Shown: in pieces, positions 11,304 through 20,335 of the stretch
How the letters are laid out: each line of letters begins with the position of its first letter
Numbering within the stretch: position 1 is the first letter of the stretch
Assembly (NCBI GenBank): GCA_009602735.1
Contig: WELA01001713.1
Coordinates: 1 to 30,338, forward strand
From: Mesotaenium endlicherianum
Lineage: Eukaryota; Streptophyta; Zygnematophyceae; Zygnematales; Mesotaeniaceae
Direction of reading: 5' to 3'
DNA length: 30,338 nucleotides
Made by a program: the position numbers and the translations under genes
The notes under the pieces: model-generated
Databases searched by the model: none
Seen by the model: the letters and a program-made list of their open reading frames with translations, nothing else
Told to the model about the DNA's origin: nothing

Positions 11304-12011
11304 TGTAAGGTTATGAAAGTGTAGTTTGTATTTTTCTAGCATTTTATATGCATAAAGTGTGATTTTAGAAGAACTTTGGCCTTCATTTCAAGTCATTTGG
11401 ACAAGTATTGAGAAAGTTATGAGGTTTGGAAGTTTTTAGTGAGTTTTTAATGTCACAGATTCACTTCAGTGACAAGGACAAGTCCAGTGACGGTTGGAGT
11501 CCAAGAAGTAGGACATTGAAAACATGAGGGTTCCAGAAACTACGTACAATTACGTAGAGTGCCAAAGTGGTCGTGGAATTTCTAAAAACTTCGTGAGGAA
11601 TTAGTGGATTGTGTAGTAGAATATTCTAGAGTGTGATTGTGTGCATGTGAGTGTGCTGGCTTGTCCAACTAGGCAAGGTCACCTACCTGGAAGGAGCCAT
11701 ACGAGAAGGTTCTGGAGGTACTTTGCTGAAAAGGACACTTACAGTTAAAGCATAAATGGGAAGCACAAAAAAGTAGAGGGGGCTTATTCTAGTCAGTCGA
11801 ACCTTCTTATCTTGTACACGACTTTTCTTAATAAAATGAGTTCTTTTCCACTCCTCTCTCATGTAGCCCTCTAACTCTTGCAAGGGTGGCATACCAACAG
11901 GCCACTCCACCTTGTGTATGCAACTAGGAAAAGTCCTCGTGCACGCTTCCACTCGCGGGTGAGGGTGCGTGAGTGTGTATGGGCGCACTCCCCGCACCCT
12001 TCCCCCTCTCA
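11304..12011 (+). repeat. 3' LTR (708 bp)
   Basis: It matches the 5' LTR but carries about 40 extra bases at about 11700-11745, between GGAGCCAT and AAATGGGAAGC, plus many substitutions. It ends CTCTCA, followed by the CATAT duplication. Confidence 0.93.
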
Positions 12012-12016
12012 CATAT

Positions 12017-12470
12017 TAACAAATCGTCCACCAAAGTGAAAAATCTCAGTTTCTATCGTTTTGCCTCTTTGTACCAATGACCACCATCTATATGAGGGAC
12101 ACTCCTGGTTGACTATAAATTCAGAGTGCATGAAAGTCCTTCAAGTTGTAGGCTTCCAAAGTGTGCTATGTGGCGCTAAAGAGTGCCAGTCTTTATAGTG
12201 CGGTACACTTTTGAGTATAATTCTGAAAATGCTTTTCTTAGAATTTGCATGTTCTTGAAGTGTTACTGGTAAAGTTTTAAGGCATTTGAAGCACCTTGGA
12301 TCATGATATTGCCCAACTCACATATGCAAAAACATGTGTACTATAAATTGTGGCATTGTGGCACCAACTTTCTACTTCACGCTTATGACCACCACTTATC
12401 TGTAAAATTCTTGATCGACTCCAATTGGAATGCCCACGAAAGCAAGACAAATTCAATCTGCTTAGACGCC
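12017..12470. repeat. Decayed tandem repeat, about 310-bp period, related to 25.7-26.3 kb
   Basis: A phrase of the form ATGACCACCA...TAT...TTGA(C/T)TGACT...GTTGTGGGCxTC appears at about 12076 and again at about 12385. A word near 12159, CCAAAGTGTGCTATGTGGCGC, resembles CGAAGTGTGCCACGTGGCGC at 26130. No coding frame is evident. Confidence 0.5.
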
Positions 12471-12479
12471 CTCTAAGTT

Positions 12480-13310
12480 GTGGGCCTCAAGAGCTCTACC
12501 TTTTGACTGGAGCTTTGCGGGTTCCCAGAGAGTGAGTTTTGCGTGCCCCCACTTGAAATCAGATTTGAACCACCCGTAAATTGAAGATGGTTTTGCGTTC
12601 CCCCTTTTATATATAAGGTTCCCCCTTTGGTTGACTTTGCTTGCCCCCATTGTGCCATTTCAGCGTGCCCCCACTATGTCACTTTTGCGTGCCCTCCCCC
12701 CTTTTTGGATTGAATCTTGTGTGGCCCCCTGTATCCAGCATGTTTTGGCGTGCCCCAGTTTCTAATTTTTTTAAGGATAGAGTGCCTCCTACTGAAGTCA
12801 CTTCTTCTTGACCCCTTGCCGAAGACAGTTTTGCGTGCCCGCTTTCATTAATTTTGCGTGCTCTCTGAAAACATACTCTTAATTTTCCCTTTGCTTAAGT
12901 AATTAATGCCTAATCCCATTGGAAGTCAATTTTTGGTGCCTGGCCCCTTTAGATCAATATTGTGAAATTCCCTTTCGGGTTCACTTTTGAGGCCATGAAA
13001 CTAGATAATTTTACATGCCCACGAATTAAGTGGGTTCTACGTGCCCCTTGTAAATATGATGTTGAGCTATAGTGCCTCTTAATAAGCTTAGTGTGAAGTC
13101 AATTTTGTGTTGCTTCCTCTTATATTCAGTTTGGCGGGCCCCTTAACGTCACTTTGCGTGCCCTCACTTGAAGGAAACCATGCCTTATCCCTAATACACG
13201 GAACTTTGTGTGCCCCTACTAAGTCTATTTGATTGCCCACAAAACAAGAATTTGGCGTGCTATAAATTTAAATTGAAGCCAAGTTTGCGTGTATACGATA
13301 GTTTTGGGTG
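12480..13310. repeat. Degenerate array of TTTTGCGTGCCCCC-like motifs
   Basis: Variants of TTTTGCGTGCCCCC, often followed by ACTTGAA or preceded by AGTCAC, recur about 20 times (for example near 12536, 12637, 12662, 12685, 12744, 12830, 12852, 13033, 13157, 13205). Spacing is irregular, about 20-60 bp. All point the same way. This looks like an old decayed minisatellite. The sequence between 13310 and 13740 shows nothing recognisable. Confidence 0.65.
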
Positions 13311-13740
13311 TCCCTCGAAAGAGTAGTAAATTTTCGTCCCAAAATACGAACATTACGAGCTCCTCGAGCATTATGAAGTTAGTATAGAAATACTGAATGA
13401 TCCCTCCTAGATTTTTGAACGTCAGTACGTGAAATATTTAAACTGCACCACAATCGTGGAAGCCCGGCAGCTGAAGAACGTCAAGTGGCAGATCCACATA
13501 GGTGCACGCAGCTCTCACAAGCATCATTAACAAGGCCACAATAGTTACGACCTGGTCTGAACATGTTTGATGAGGCATTAGCGCAAACTTTGAGGTAGCA
13601 TCCATGACCGCTGTAGTAAGCTGCGCATTGACTGGATATATCTTTCGAAATCATGCGTCTGCAGCCTTCTTCCAGGGCGCTCCCGTAAGAACGTCGCTGT
13701 CCCCATGTCCGAATTTTGCAGCCAATTGTGCCTCTCTCAG

Positions 13741-13747
13741 TATAAAA
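13741..13747 (+). promoter_or_regulatory. TATA box of the DUF427 gene
   Basis: TATAAAA lies 64 bp before ATG 13811. A start of transcription about 30 bp downstream would leave a short leader and supports 13811, not ATG 13604 further upstream, as the translation start. Confidence 0.6.
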
Positions 13748-13810
13748 CGAGCGAAGGATCCAAGTCGACCTTCACACTGTAGACTACGACAGGTCAGGTG
13801 TTTAGCAAGC

Positions 13811-14756
13811 ATGAGACCGCAGAGGGAAGCAACTTCAGCTGGGCAAGAAAATGTGTGGGACTACCCACGCCCCCCTGCCCTTGAGAAAACAAGCAAACAT
13901 ATTATAATAACGTTCAATGGCCAAACGATAGCAGACACACGGGAGGCATATCGAGTGCTTGAGACAAGTCATCCTCCTGTTTACTACATCCCTCAGGTAA
14001 ATAACTGCACTAGTCTTGCTGCACGCAGTGTGAGCCTGTGTTGTTGTAAAGAATCAGGAGACACGTACGTACCGCATATCAGCTTGAAGTGGATGCATGC
14101 CCACTGGCTCTTTATTCCTCTTTGCAACTCAGCTTCATCCATCTTTGTACGGTGCAAGTAGTGACTATTGTGCTGGCTCACCATCATGTGGATGCATCAT
14201 AACTGCCATGATTTGATGTGCTCTATTATGGCATAGAAGGCTGAAGAGGGGTGAGCCCTTTGACTAGCTTGCTGCAACTTGCAATAAACTTTTGGCCGCA
14301 TCTCAGCCTCATAGTAGCAGTATGAAGTGCTTGTTCGTCTTCCCTGACCCAGTCATGTGCATCCAAGATACTCCCCGCGTATGCTGATCTACTATTAGCA
14401 ATCCACCATACTGAACGAAGCATATGCTCCTTTTTTTGCAAGAGCAGCGGGACATCAGAATGGAGTTTGTCCGCAAGAGCCATGGCAGCTCCTTCTGCGA
14501 GTGGAAGGGCCCCGCCACCTACTGGAGCGTAGCAGTGGGCGGCAAGGTGGCCAAGAACGTCGGGTGGAGCTACGAGAGCCCCACCCCCAGCTTCTCGCCC
14601 ATCAAGTCACACCTGGCGTTCTACTGTGCGCCCATGGATGCGTGCACTGTTGACGGAGAGAGAGCCGAGGCGCAGCCAGGTGGCTTCTACGGAGGTTGGG
14701 TCACCAAAGATGTCACGGGGCCCTTCAAGGGCGTGCCCGGCTCCTACGGCTGGTAG
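13811..14756 (+). CDS. DUF427-domain protein, two exons
   Basis: Exon 1 is 13811-13996 (GTAAAT donor) and exon 2 is 14448-14756 (GAGCAG acceptor). The junction is phase 0, the intron 451 bp, the protein 164 residues. It contains the signature blocks of DUF427 (Pfam PF04248): VWDYPRPP at 15-22, RVLETSHPPVYYIP at 48-61, FCEWKG at 78-83, AVGG and WSYESPTP near 91-109, IKSHLAFY at 114-121, DGERAEAQPGGFYGGW at 131-146 and the C-terminal GPFKG. Function of the family is not firmly known; members are small soluble proteins common in bacteria, fungi and some algae. An in-frame ATG at 13604 would add 69 residues, but the TATA box lies downstream of it. Exon 2 is much more G/C-rich at third positions than exon 1. 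No break is seen, so the gene looks functional. Confidence 0.85.
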
Positions 14757-15700
14757 CTCTTGTAGCTTCACGCATCATGCATAGTCAGAACGCATCCTTA
14801 GATTGCCACTGCATGCTACGGGTTCTTGGTTTTCTATTAGAGAGGTGCCAGAGTGGCACCTGATAATGCCTGCCCTTGAAGATTGCCAGCAAATGGGCTG
14901 CTATGCGCTCGCCTTGCAGCTTTTTATTTCGATATCTAGAAGGTTGTTGATGTCATCTGTCAGGCATCCTCGTGAAGTCTGCAGAAATTGATGTGAACGC
15001 TTGATAAGGTGGAGCTTGTGAGAGTCTCCCGTCAAGGCTCTGCGCACATGCCACTGTGAATGTTAGATGAAAACGGGCAGAGTGAGATATTTCGCATCTC
15101 TGATGGTTCCTAATCAGGTGCACAGCAACTTAAGTTCTGCAGCATTATGCTACTGGTATTCTTGGTACGTGATGAAACAGATGCCTCCTGACGGGCAACT
15201 ATTGTTTGCATCAACGATGTAGGAATATAGTGTTTGTCATAACTCATTTCTTTCTTGTTCAAAAGGAGTGAATAAATTTCATTGCATTGCATGTGTGCCT
15301 CAATAACATTTTGGGACCCGAGCCGATCGTGTATGTGCATCAAACTAGTGGGTAGAGTCATCTTGCATGAGGATACTTTGAGGCCGTAGACATGGCAGGT
15401 GATTGGATGCACAAAGAGCGAGTCAGATGCTCCAGGCATATACCCCTTACTCGTATGGGCTACCTATTTAAAAGTTGGAAATTGGTCAACTTGGAGTCCG
15501 TACATGGGACCATGTACGATTTGTAATGTGTACGCAAAGCATATTCGCTTTACCTTGTCACAACAACACGTAGATTTGAGTGCCACTTCCAGGGTAGCTT
15601 TCAATCACATTGTTTTTACTTGCCCATCCCAAAATAGCGGATCAAGAGTGCCCTTACCATAGAGTCACAAGAAAGATGCTCTGCGTCTAGGAAACTTGAC
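14757..15700. other. Region downstream of the DUF427 gene, nothing recognised
   Basis: This must hold the 3' untranslated region; an AATAAA is near 15270. Open frames are short and resemble no family I know. Confidence 0.4.
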
Positions 15701-15706
15701 TTGGGT

Positions 15707-15841
15707 GTAGATCTTATTCATCCCAGCTCAACTGTGTTATCTGATAAGGTTACCATACATATCACTATGGTGGAGCTTGGACACCTGCTACGAAGAGAGG
15801 AGCTGCAGGCACTATACGACCTACTTGAGGAGCAAGAGTGA
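15707..15841 (+). CDS. Candidate C-terminal coding segment, unidentified
   Basis: After a GGTGTAG acceptor-like site (15704-15710) an open frame encodes about 44 residues ending VELGHLLRREELQALYDLLEEQE and then TGA at 15839. The end looks like a charged amphipathic helix. No upstream exon of the same gene is recognisable. It may be the end of an unknown gene or chance. Confidence 0.25.
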   Translation, partial: VDLIHPSSTVLSDKVTIHITMVELGHLLRREELQALYDLLEEQE

Positions 15842-15901
15842 CGATACATAGGCAACAACTTCAGGGCGCAGTTTGCTATTTACCCACGGCCGGCACTGCG
15901 T

Positions 15902-18900
15902 TCAAAAGTCCCAGATGCTTGTGGAGCTAGCACCGCATCTCCCAGCTCCGCAGTTCCCGACCCCCTCGTTCCACTTGATGGGGCTGGCCTTCCACCACTG
16001 AAAACCAATACTGCTACCTCCCACACCACGCCCTTGAGATCCCGGCGCTGCCCGGTTCGCAGCCGCAGAGTCGCTTTCCTCTACATTGGCCAGATGAGAG
16101 TCAGCTTCACACAAAGTCCCCCTCTTCGGCCTCGTTCGCGACAGGCAAGCCAGTGTAAGAGGCGCCCGCTGACGCCCGGCTCTTTGGCCCCCTCGGCCTG
16201 CAGCTCGACAGACTCGCGCTCCTCATCAGAGAACCCCATGCGCGCCAAACAGGGACTGGAAGCCTGTGTTACACTCGACGGCAACCACCATGTTCTGCAA
16301 AGCTTCCGAGACGGAGACGCACAGGAGGAGAGCGGGCAGCACCGACTCCTGCCGGTCGACCTCGACGGCAGAGCCGATCCAGCTGACGAGCGCCGTGGCC
16401 CGCCCATCCGGCCGCCGGTGCGAGTAGCAGGCGTGAGGAAGCCGTGCTCGCCCTCCGCCGACGCTCCCGGGGTTCAGTACTCCAGGTGGCGCCCCACCAG
16501 CACTCCCATCTGCCGCCCCAGGTAGGCACCACAACACGGCATGACTCCTGTATCAGGAAGTGTATCTCTGCCTACGCAGTGCATGTTATGTGATGACTGG
16601 AGTACCGCATATGAGGCCAGGCCCCATTTCTGCACGGGGCACGAGCAGCGTAGCTTTGGGCGTCACCTGTTTGTGTGTGTATGTGCACATTTGGGCGAGT
16701 GTGCAAACACGCGTTGGTTGCTTGTAGAAAACGCCAGTCAGTATCGAGAAGCGTCAACATCCTAGCCTCCGCAGTCATAGCTTGCATCATCTATGGCACG
16801 GGGCTCATTCCAGCCAGACGATGCCATGGAGGCTAGGGGTCACAACTTTTCGTCAATCCCCGCATGCACACCCTGCAAGACAGCTGCTTGCAGGGGCAGC
16901 CCTGTCAGGCATCATGCAGGCGGCAACGGGGCGATGGGTCTTACAGGAGGGCCCGTCTCCTGGCTCAGTGAGACTGCAAGCGCCAACCCCCACGGGACGC
17001 AGTGCTTGTCCCGCCCCACCTTCAGCCGGGTCACCTTGCCGCAGCCCAGGAAGAATAATTCGGCGACGGCTGCTGCACCGCCCACGCCAGCACGCAGCGC
17101 AAACAGCGAGCGCGCTGCCATGGTCGTCAGCCCCCACACCGTCACGTGCACCTGCGCGCTCCCCCAGCGCCAGCAACACCTCTTCAACTGAGAGAGAGGA
17201 AGTTTGGATTCAGGGTTGTAAGGAACACAAATTAGAGCGTGACGCGCACCCGTCGTGGCGCCAGCACCACAGCCCACACCCCCTGCCTCCGAGAGTGGGT
17301 TCAGGTTTAGGGCTTGAAGCAGGACACGCACCAGGAATGCCGTCACCACCACCACCCCCCCCACACCTCCGCCGAGAAAAGAGGCTCAGAGCGTAACATG
17401 CACCAGCATCACCACCACCCCCACCTCCACCTCCAGAGGGAACTTGGGGTTGAATGTTTCAGTATTACAGTTCAGGGTATGAGGTGCACCAGTGACCTGT
17501 CACAACACCCGCATCCCCCGAACCTTCACCGACATTGAGGAAAGACGTGTTCCTCCGGCTGCGGGTCCCCGCCAGGTGTTGCCACTCTGGTTCGTAGGCT
17601 GCTTCTGTACGACACGACATCACCTGCCTCTCGAGCACGCGTACTTCTGAAAGCACGCGGCAAGAGTGACAGAAGGAAGTCATGCTTGCCTCTCCTAACC
17701 TGCCTCTATGCCAAGCTTCAGCAGATGGCAGCCCTCCCCTAGCAGGCTTGCAGATAGGCGGGCGCAACCAACCTGCATGACAGTGCGCTGCTCCAGCCGG
17801 AGCTCGTGGTTCACGTCCACGTGGCACATCCTCTCGCTCTCCTCCAGCAACGGCAGCAGGGTTGCATGGATGAAGCAGTTATCATCCGCCCGGCAGGAGG
17901 GGCAGGTGGGGCAGGGTCAGCAGGCGCCGTGCGGTTGTAGGGTCCCCATACGTGCGCTCTCAGAGCTGCGCCATTGCCATGAAGCTGCCCCCGGAGGCCT
18001 CGCTTCCATAGCTGTGCGCGTGATCGTGTGCGTGCTTGGGCGCGGGCACCATGTGCGCCGCCAGGAGCCCGGCCCAGAGCCGCGTCGCAGTCTCGCCGGT
18101 ACGCGCCGCTGTGCATCTGTGCCGTTTGTTGTCCCCACCCGCCAGCCCGGTCAGAATGTGTGGGGCCGCGACAGACACACGTGCTTTTGCTTGCTGCTTG
18201 TGCTCACACGGGGCCACCACGCGTGCACAACCGCTGCTTTTGTGGGTACATTCGCACAGGGGTGCCACCCATGCAATCTCTCTTGCTTGTGCTTACACGG
18301 GATCGCCACACGCTCAAAGTAAAATTCCTGCTCATGCTTCTCTGCCTCGCTCCGCTCTGCTTTGCTCCTCTAGCAATGCAGCGCTGGGAAGGAGTAGCAG
18401 CAGCAGGCAGCAATCACGCATGCGTCACTTGGCAGTGACAACGGGAGCAACTGGTTGGCAATGAGGGACAGGTGTCGCACACGCAGCAGTGCAGCGCAGC
18501 GAAGCAGACCTGGTGCGCGTGCCACACGAGGTCGGTGGCGACGGTGGGCGCGTGTGTGCGCTCGGGGTAGCGCCGCAGGAGCGCCAGAAACGGGCGGTAG
18601 CGCTGCAGAGCGACCGCCATGCACTGCCGGCTGCGTATGCACGCCCTGTCCACCTGCGCCCGCCGTGCTGTCGATCGTCGTCATCGACGGCCACAACAAC
18701 GTCCCCAGCAGCACATGTTACGGTTTAGGCTGGCAGGAGAGGTGAACAGCCTGAGCAATAGCAGCGCGCACGCCCTGTCCACCAGCACGTGCCCGCGATT
18801 GTTTTGTCGAGAAAACAGCCACGACCCCAGCAGCAGCACACGTCAGGCTCCAGGCAGGGGGGCAGGAGAGGTGAGCAGCCTGAGCAGCACAAAGAGCATG

Positions 18901-19070
18901 GATGGCACCCCCCCACACGTCACGAGAACAGAATGTGAGACAGCTCAATGTGGACAGAGGCCGCCAGAGGAGCTGAAGTGGGAGCGGGAGGGGGGGTGGG
19001 CACCTGGTAGAAAAAGTGGCAGCGCCGCTTCATGGCCTGAGCCAGGGAGCTCGCAAAGCTGGGGCTGAGG
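15902..19070 (-). pseudogene. DUF1399/GRDP-type gene, broken and 5'-truncated
   Basis: Minus-strand pieces follow family order. At 19058-19004, a FASSLAQAMKRRCHFFYQ block ends at a GTGCCC donor. At 18653-18510, an exon (acceptor GCGCAG, donor GTCTGC) encodes RYRPFLALLRRYPE and TDLVWHAHQ, the WHxHQ signature. From 18116, it continues in phase as MHSGAYRRDCDAALGR. Then an apparent frameshift at about 18070 leads to a frame ending AMAQL, TGA (17962-17960), ERTYGDPYNRT, where relatives have Trp. Further coding-like pieces lie at 17885-17773, about 17655-17550, 17157-16912 (VGRDKHC...WGLALAVSL) and 16408-16268 (QESVLPALLL), with another TGA at 16476-16474. A Gly/Cys-containing tail at 16114-15902 is tentative. 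Plant GRDPs are linked to stress and development. The missing N-terminus and several frame changes argue for a decayed copy; base errors in GC-rich DNA are the alternative. Confidence 0.65.
18641..18900. repeat. Imperfect tandem duplication, about 129-bp unit
   Basis: ACGCCCTGTCCACC occurs at 18641 and 18770, and CAGGAGAGGTGARCAGCC at 18733 and 18864. The sequence between also matches loosely. The left copy overlaps the 5' edge of the WHxHQ exon including its acceptor; the acceptor AG is not preserved in the right copy. Confidence 0.65.
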
Positions 19071-19835
19071 AGCGCTCCTCCCCCTCCCCCCCCCCTCCTG
19101 AACGGCCCCCTGGCAGCAGAAGCAGCAGCAGCAGGAAGAGAAGAAGGAGCGAAAGGGAGAGGGAGCGTGGCGACTTCCTCCAGCTGCGTCAGAGCAAGGG
19201 GGGGGCATCAGGCTCTCTCAGCGTGCCTGGTGTATTGCACGTTACTAAATCGCCAGGATGATCCTCGGGAGGCAGACCAGCTGAGCTGGCGGTCTGAGTG
19301 ATGAGTACATTCGTGCTCCGCGTTCTTTAAAAAACTTGGCGGGACTGACACTTACCTTCTGATGGCCTTTATTAAGATTATAACCGTCAATGTAGAGCTC
19401 CAAATGTGCACGCACTTAGCCCTGAAGACGCAGCAGAGTCTGAGAAGCATCTAACAGGCCAACACTGATATGTATGGCACTAGCATCCTTCCAAGCAGCT
19501 TCGGTCTTCTCGTTGTCCTCTTGCTCCTTCGCTACGTGAGGCGTATCTGCGTCCAACATCATGCTGGCTTGCGAGGTATGTACGTATAATCACGGGGACC
19601 GGCCTTAAAAGAACAGTCCAGGTTCTACACGCTTCGGAGTAATGGATTGGCTATATAATTTGCAGCTAGCTACGCGTAATAGCCCGTAAAGCTTCCAAGT
19701 GAAGCACATTCATCAGCAAGCCTAAAAGCTGGCGTCTGATAGCTCATCTATATAGGCTGATTATTAGAAGTCCACATAATAGTGAATTAAAAAGTTAATA
19801 GGAGCGACACCCTCGTCGGTGGTGGCCACTCGCTT
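19071..19835. other. Border of GC-rich island and PGDH upstream region
   Basis: GC-rich, purine-rich sequence ends at about 19260 and ordinary composition follows. No N-terminal exons of the GRDP-like gene are recognisable here. No other gene is seen. Confidence 0.45.
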
Positions 19836-19841
19836 CACGTG
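19836..19841. promoter_or_regulatory. Perfect G-box (CACGTG) upstream of PGDH
   Basis: CACGTG lies about 375 bp before the TATA box of the PGDH gene. G-boxes bind bZIP and bHLH factors in plants. A role here is only suggested by position. Confidence 0.35.
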
Positions 19842-19869
19842 GCCGCGACCAGCCAAGACCAACTGATGC

Positions 19870-19920
19870 CCGAGACCACCCGAGACTGGCCGAGATGAGC
19901 CGAGACTTGGCCGGGACTTG
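19870..19920. repeat. Ten-bp tandem repeat CCGAGACxxx
   Basis: CCGAGA occurs at 19870, 19880, 19890 and 19900 with an exact 10-bp period, then a variant CCGGGA at 19911. It lies 290-340 bp before the PGDH TATA box, so it may be a promoter element array or a short minisatellite. Confidence 0.7.
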
Positions 19921-20210
19921 GTCGTGCCAGCGACACTCGAGTCAAGACCTTCTAGAAACTGATTCTTACCGACGGTCAAAACGCCGCAGAAGATAACTGG
20001 CAAGCTTGAGCCGGCCCGTACATGGTACGCTCGTGCGGGACCAGCTTGACCTTGATTGACGGTTTTCTGCAGCGCAGCTGCTGCGAAATAGCTGGAATAG
20101 CGGTCACTGAAGGAGTTACTGGGGGAGATTGGGGGAGATACTTATGCCTGTGCCGGTTAGAAGAAGATTCACTACACTCCGCTGCTCCAGCGTTGCAGAG
20201 TCGACCAGCC

Positions 20211-20218
20211 ATATATAC
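20211..20218 (+). promoter_or_regulatory. TATA box of the PGDH gene
   Basis: ATATATAC lies 125 bp before ATG 20336. It would place the transcription start near 20245 with a leader of about 90 bases. CT-rich sequence follows at about 20230-20275. Confidence 0.6.
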
Positions 20219-20335
20219 AGCACCAGTTCAAGAGTATTCCCCTTCACGTCGCCACCTTTAACCATCCTTCCTTAGACGGCAGCAGTCAGTGTATCTCGTT
20301 TGTATATGCTGGCGATCTAATCATCAAGCGCAATC

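Larger units (their letters stand above)
7377..12016 (+). mobile_element. Non-autonomous LTR retrotransposon with CATAT target duplication
   Basis: Two direct LTRs (7382-8050 and 11304-12011) both start TG and end CA. They are flanked by the same 5-bp duplication, CATAT, at 7377-7381 and 12012-12016. A tRNA primer site follows the 5' LTR after 2 bp. The 3.25-kb interior has no frame longer than about 112 codons and no recognisable gag, protease, integrase or reverse transcriptase. The copy would therefore need proteins from another element (LARD/TRIM-like). Plus orientation follows from the primer site. Superfamily cannot be assigned without coding sequence; the TGGTATC primer site is common in plant Copia and Gypsy elements. 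Confidence 0.92.

Noticed and set aside
13604..13810. 69-residue N-terminal extension of the DUF427 protein as a transit peptide
   Set aside because: The TATA box at 13741 lies inside it and the family usually starts just before the WDYPRPP block; kept only as an alternative.
16034..18750. Plus-strand frames of up to 204 codons in the second GC island
   Set aside because: They mirror the minus-strand DUF1399-like pieces and have no motif of their own.
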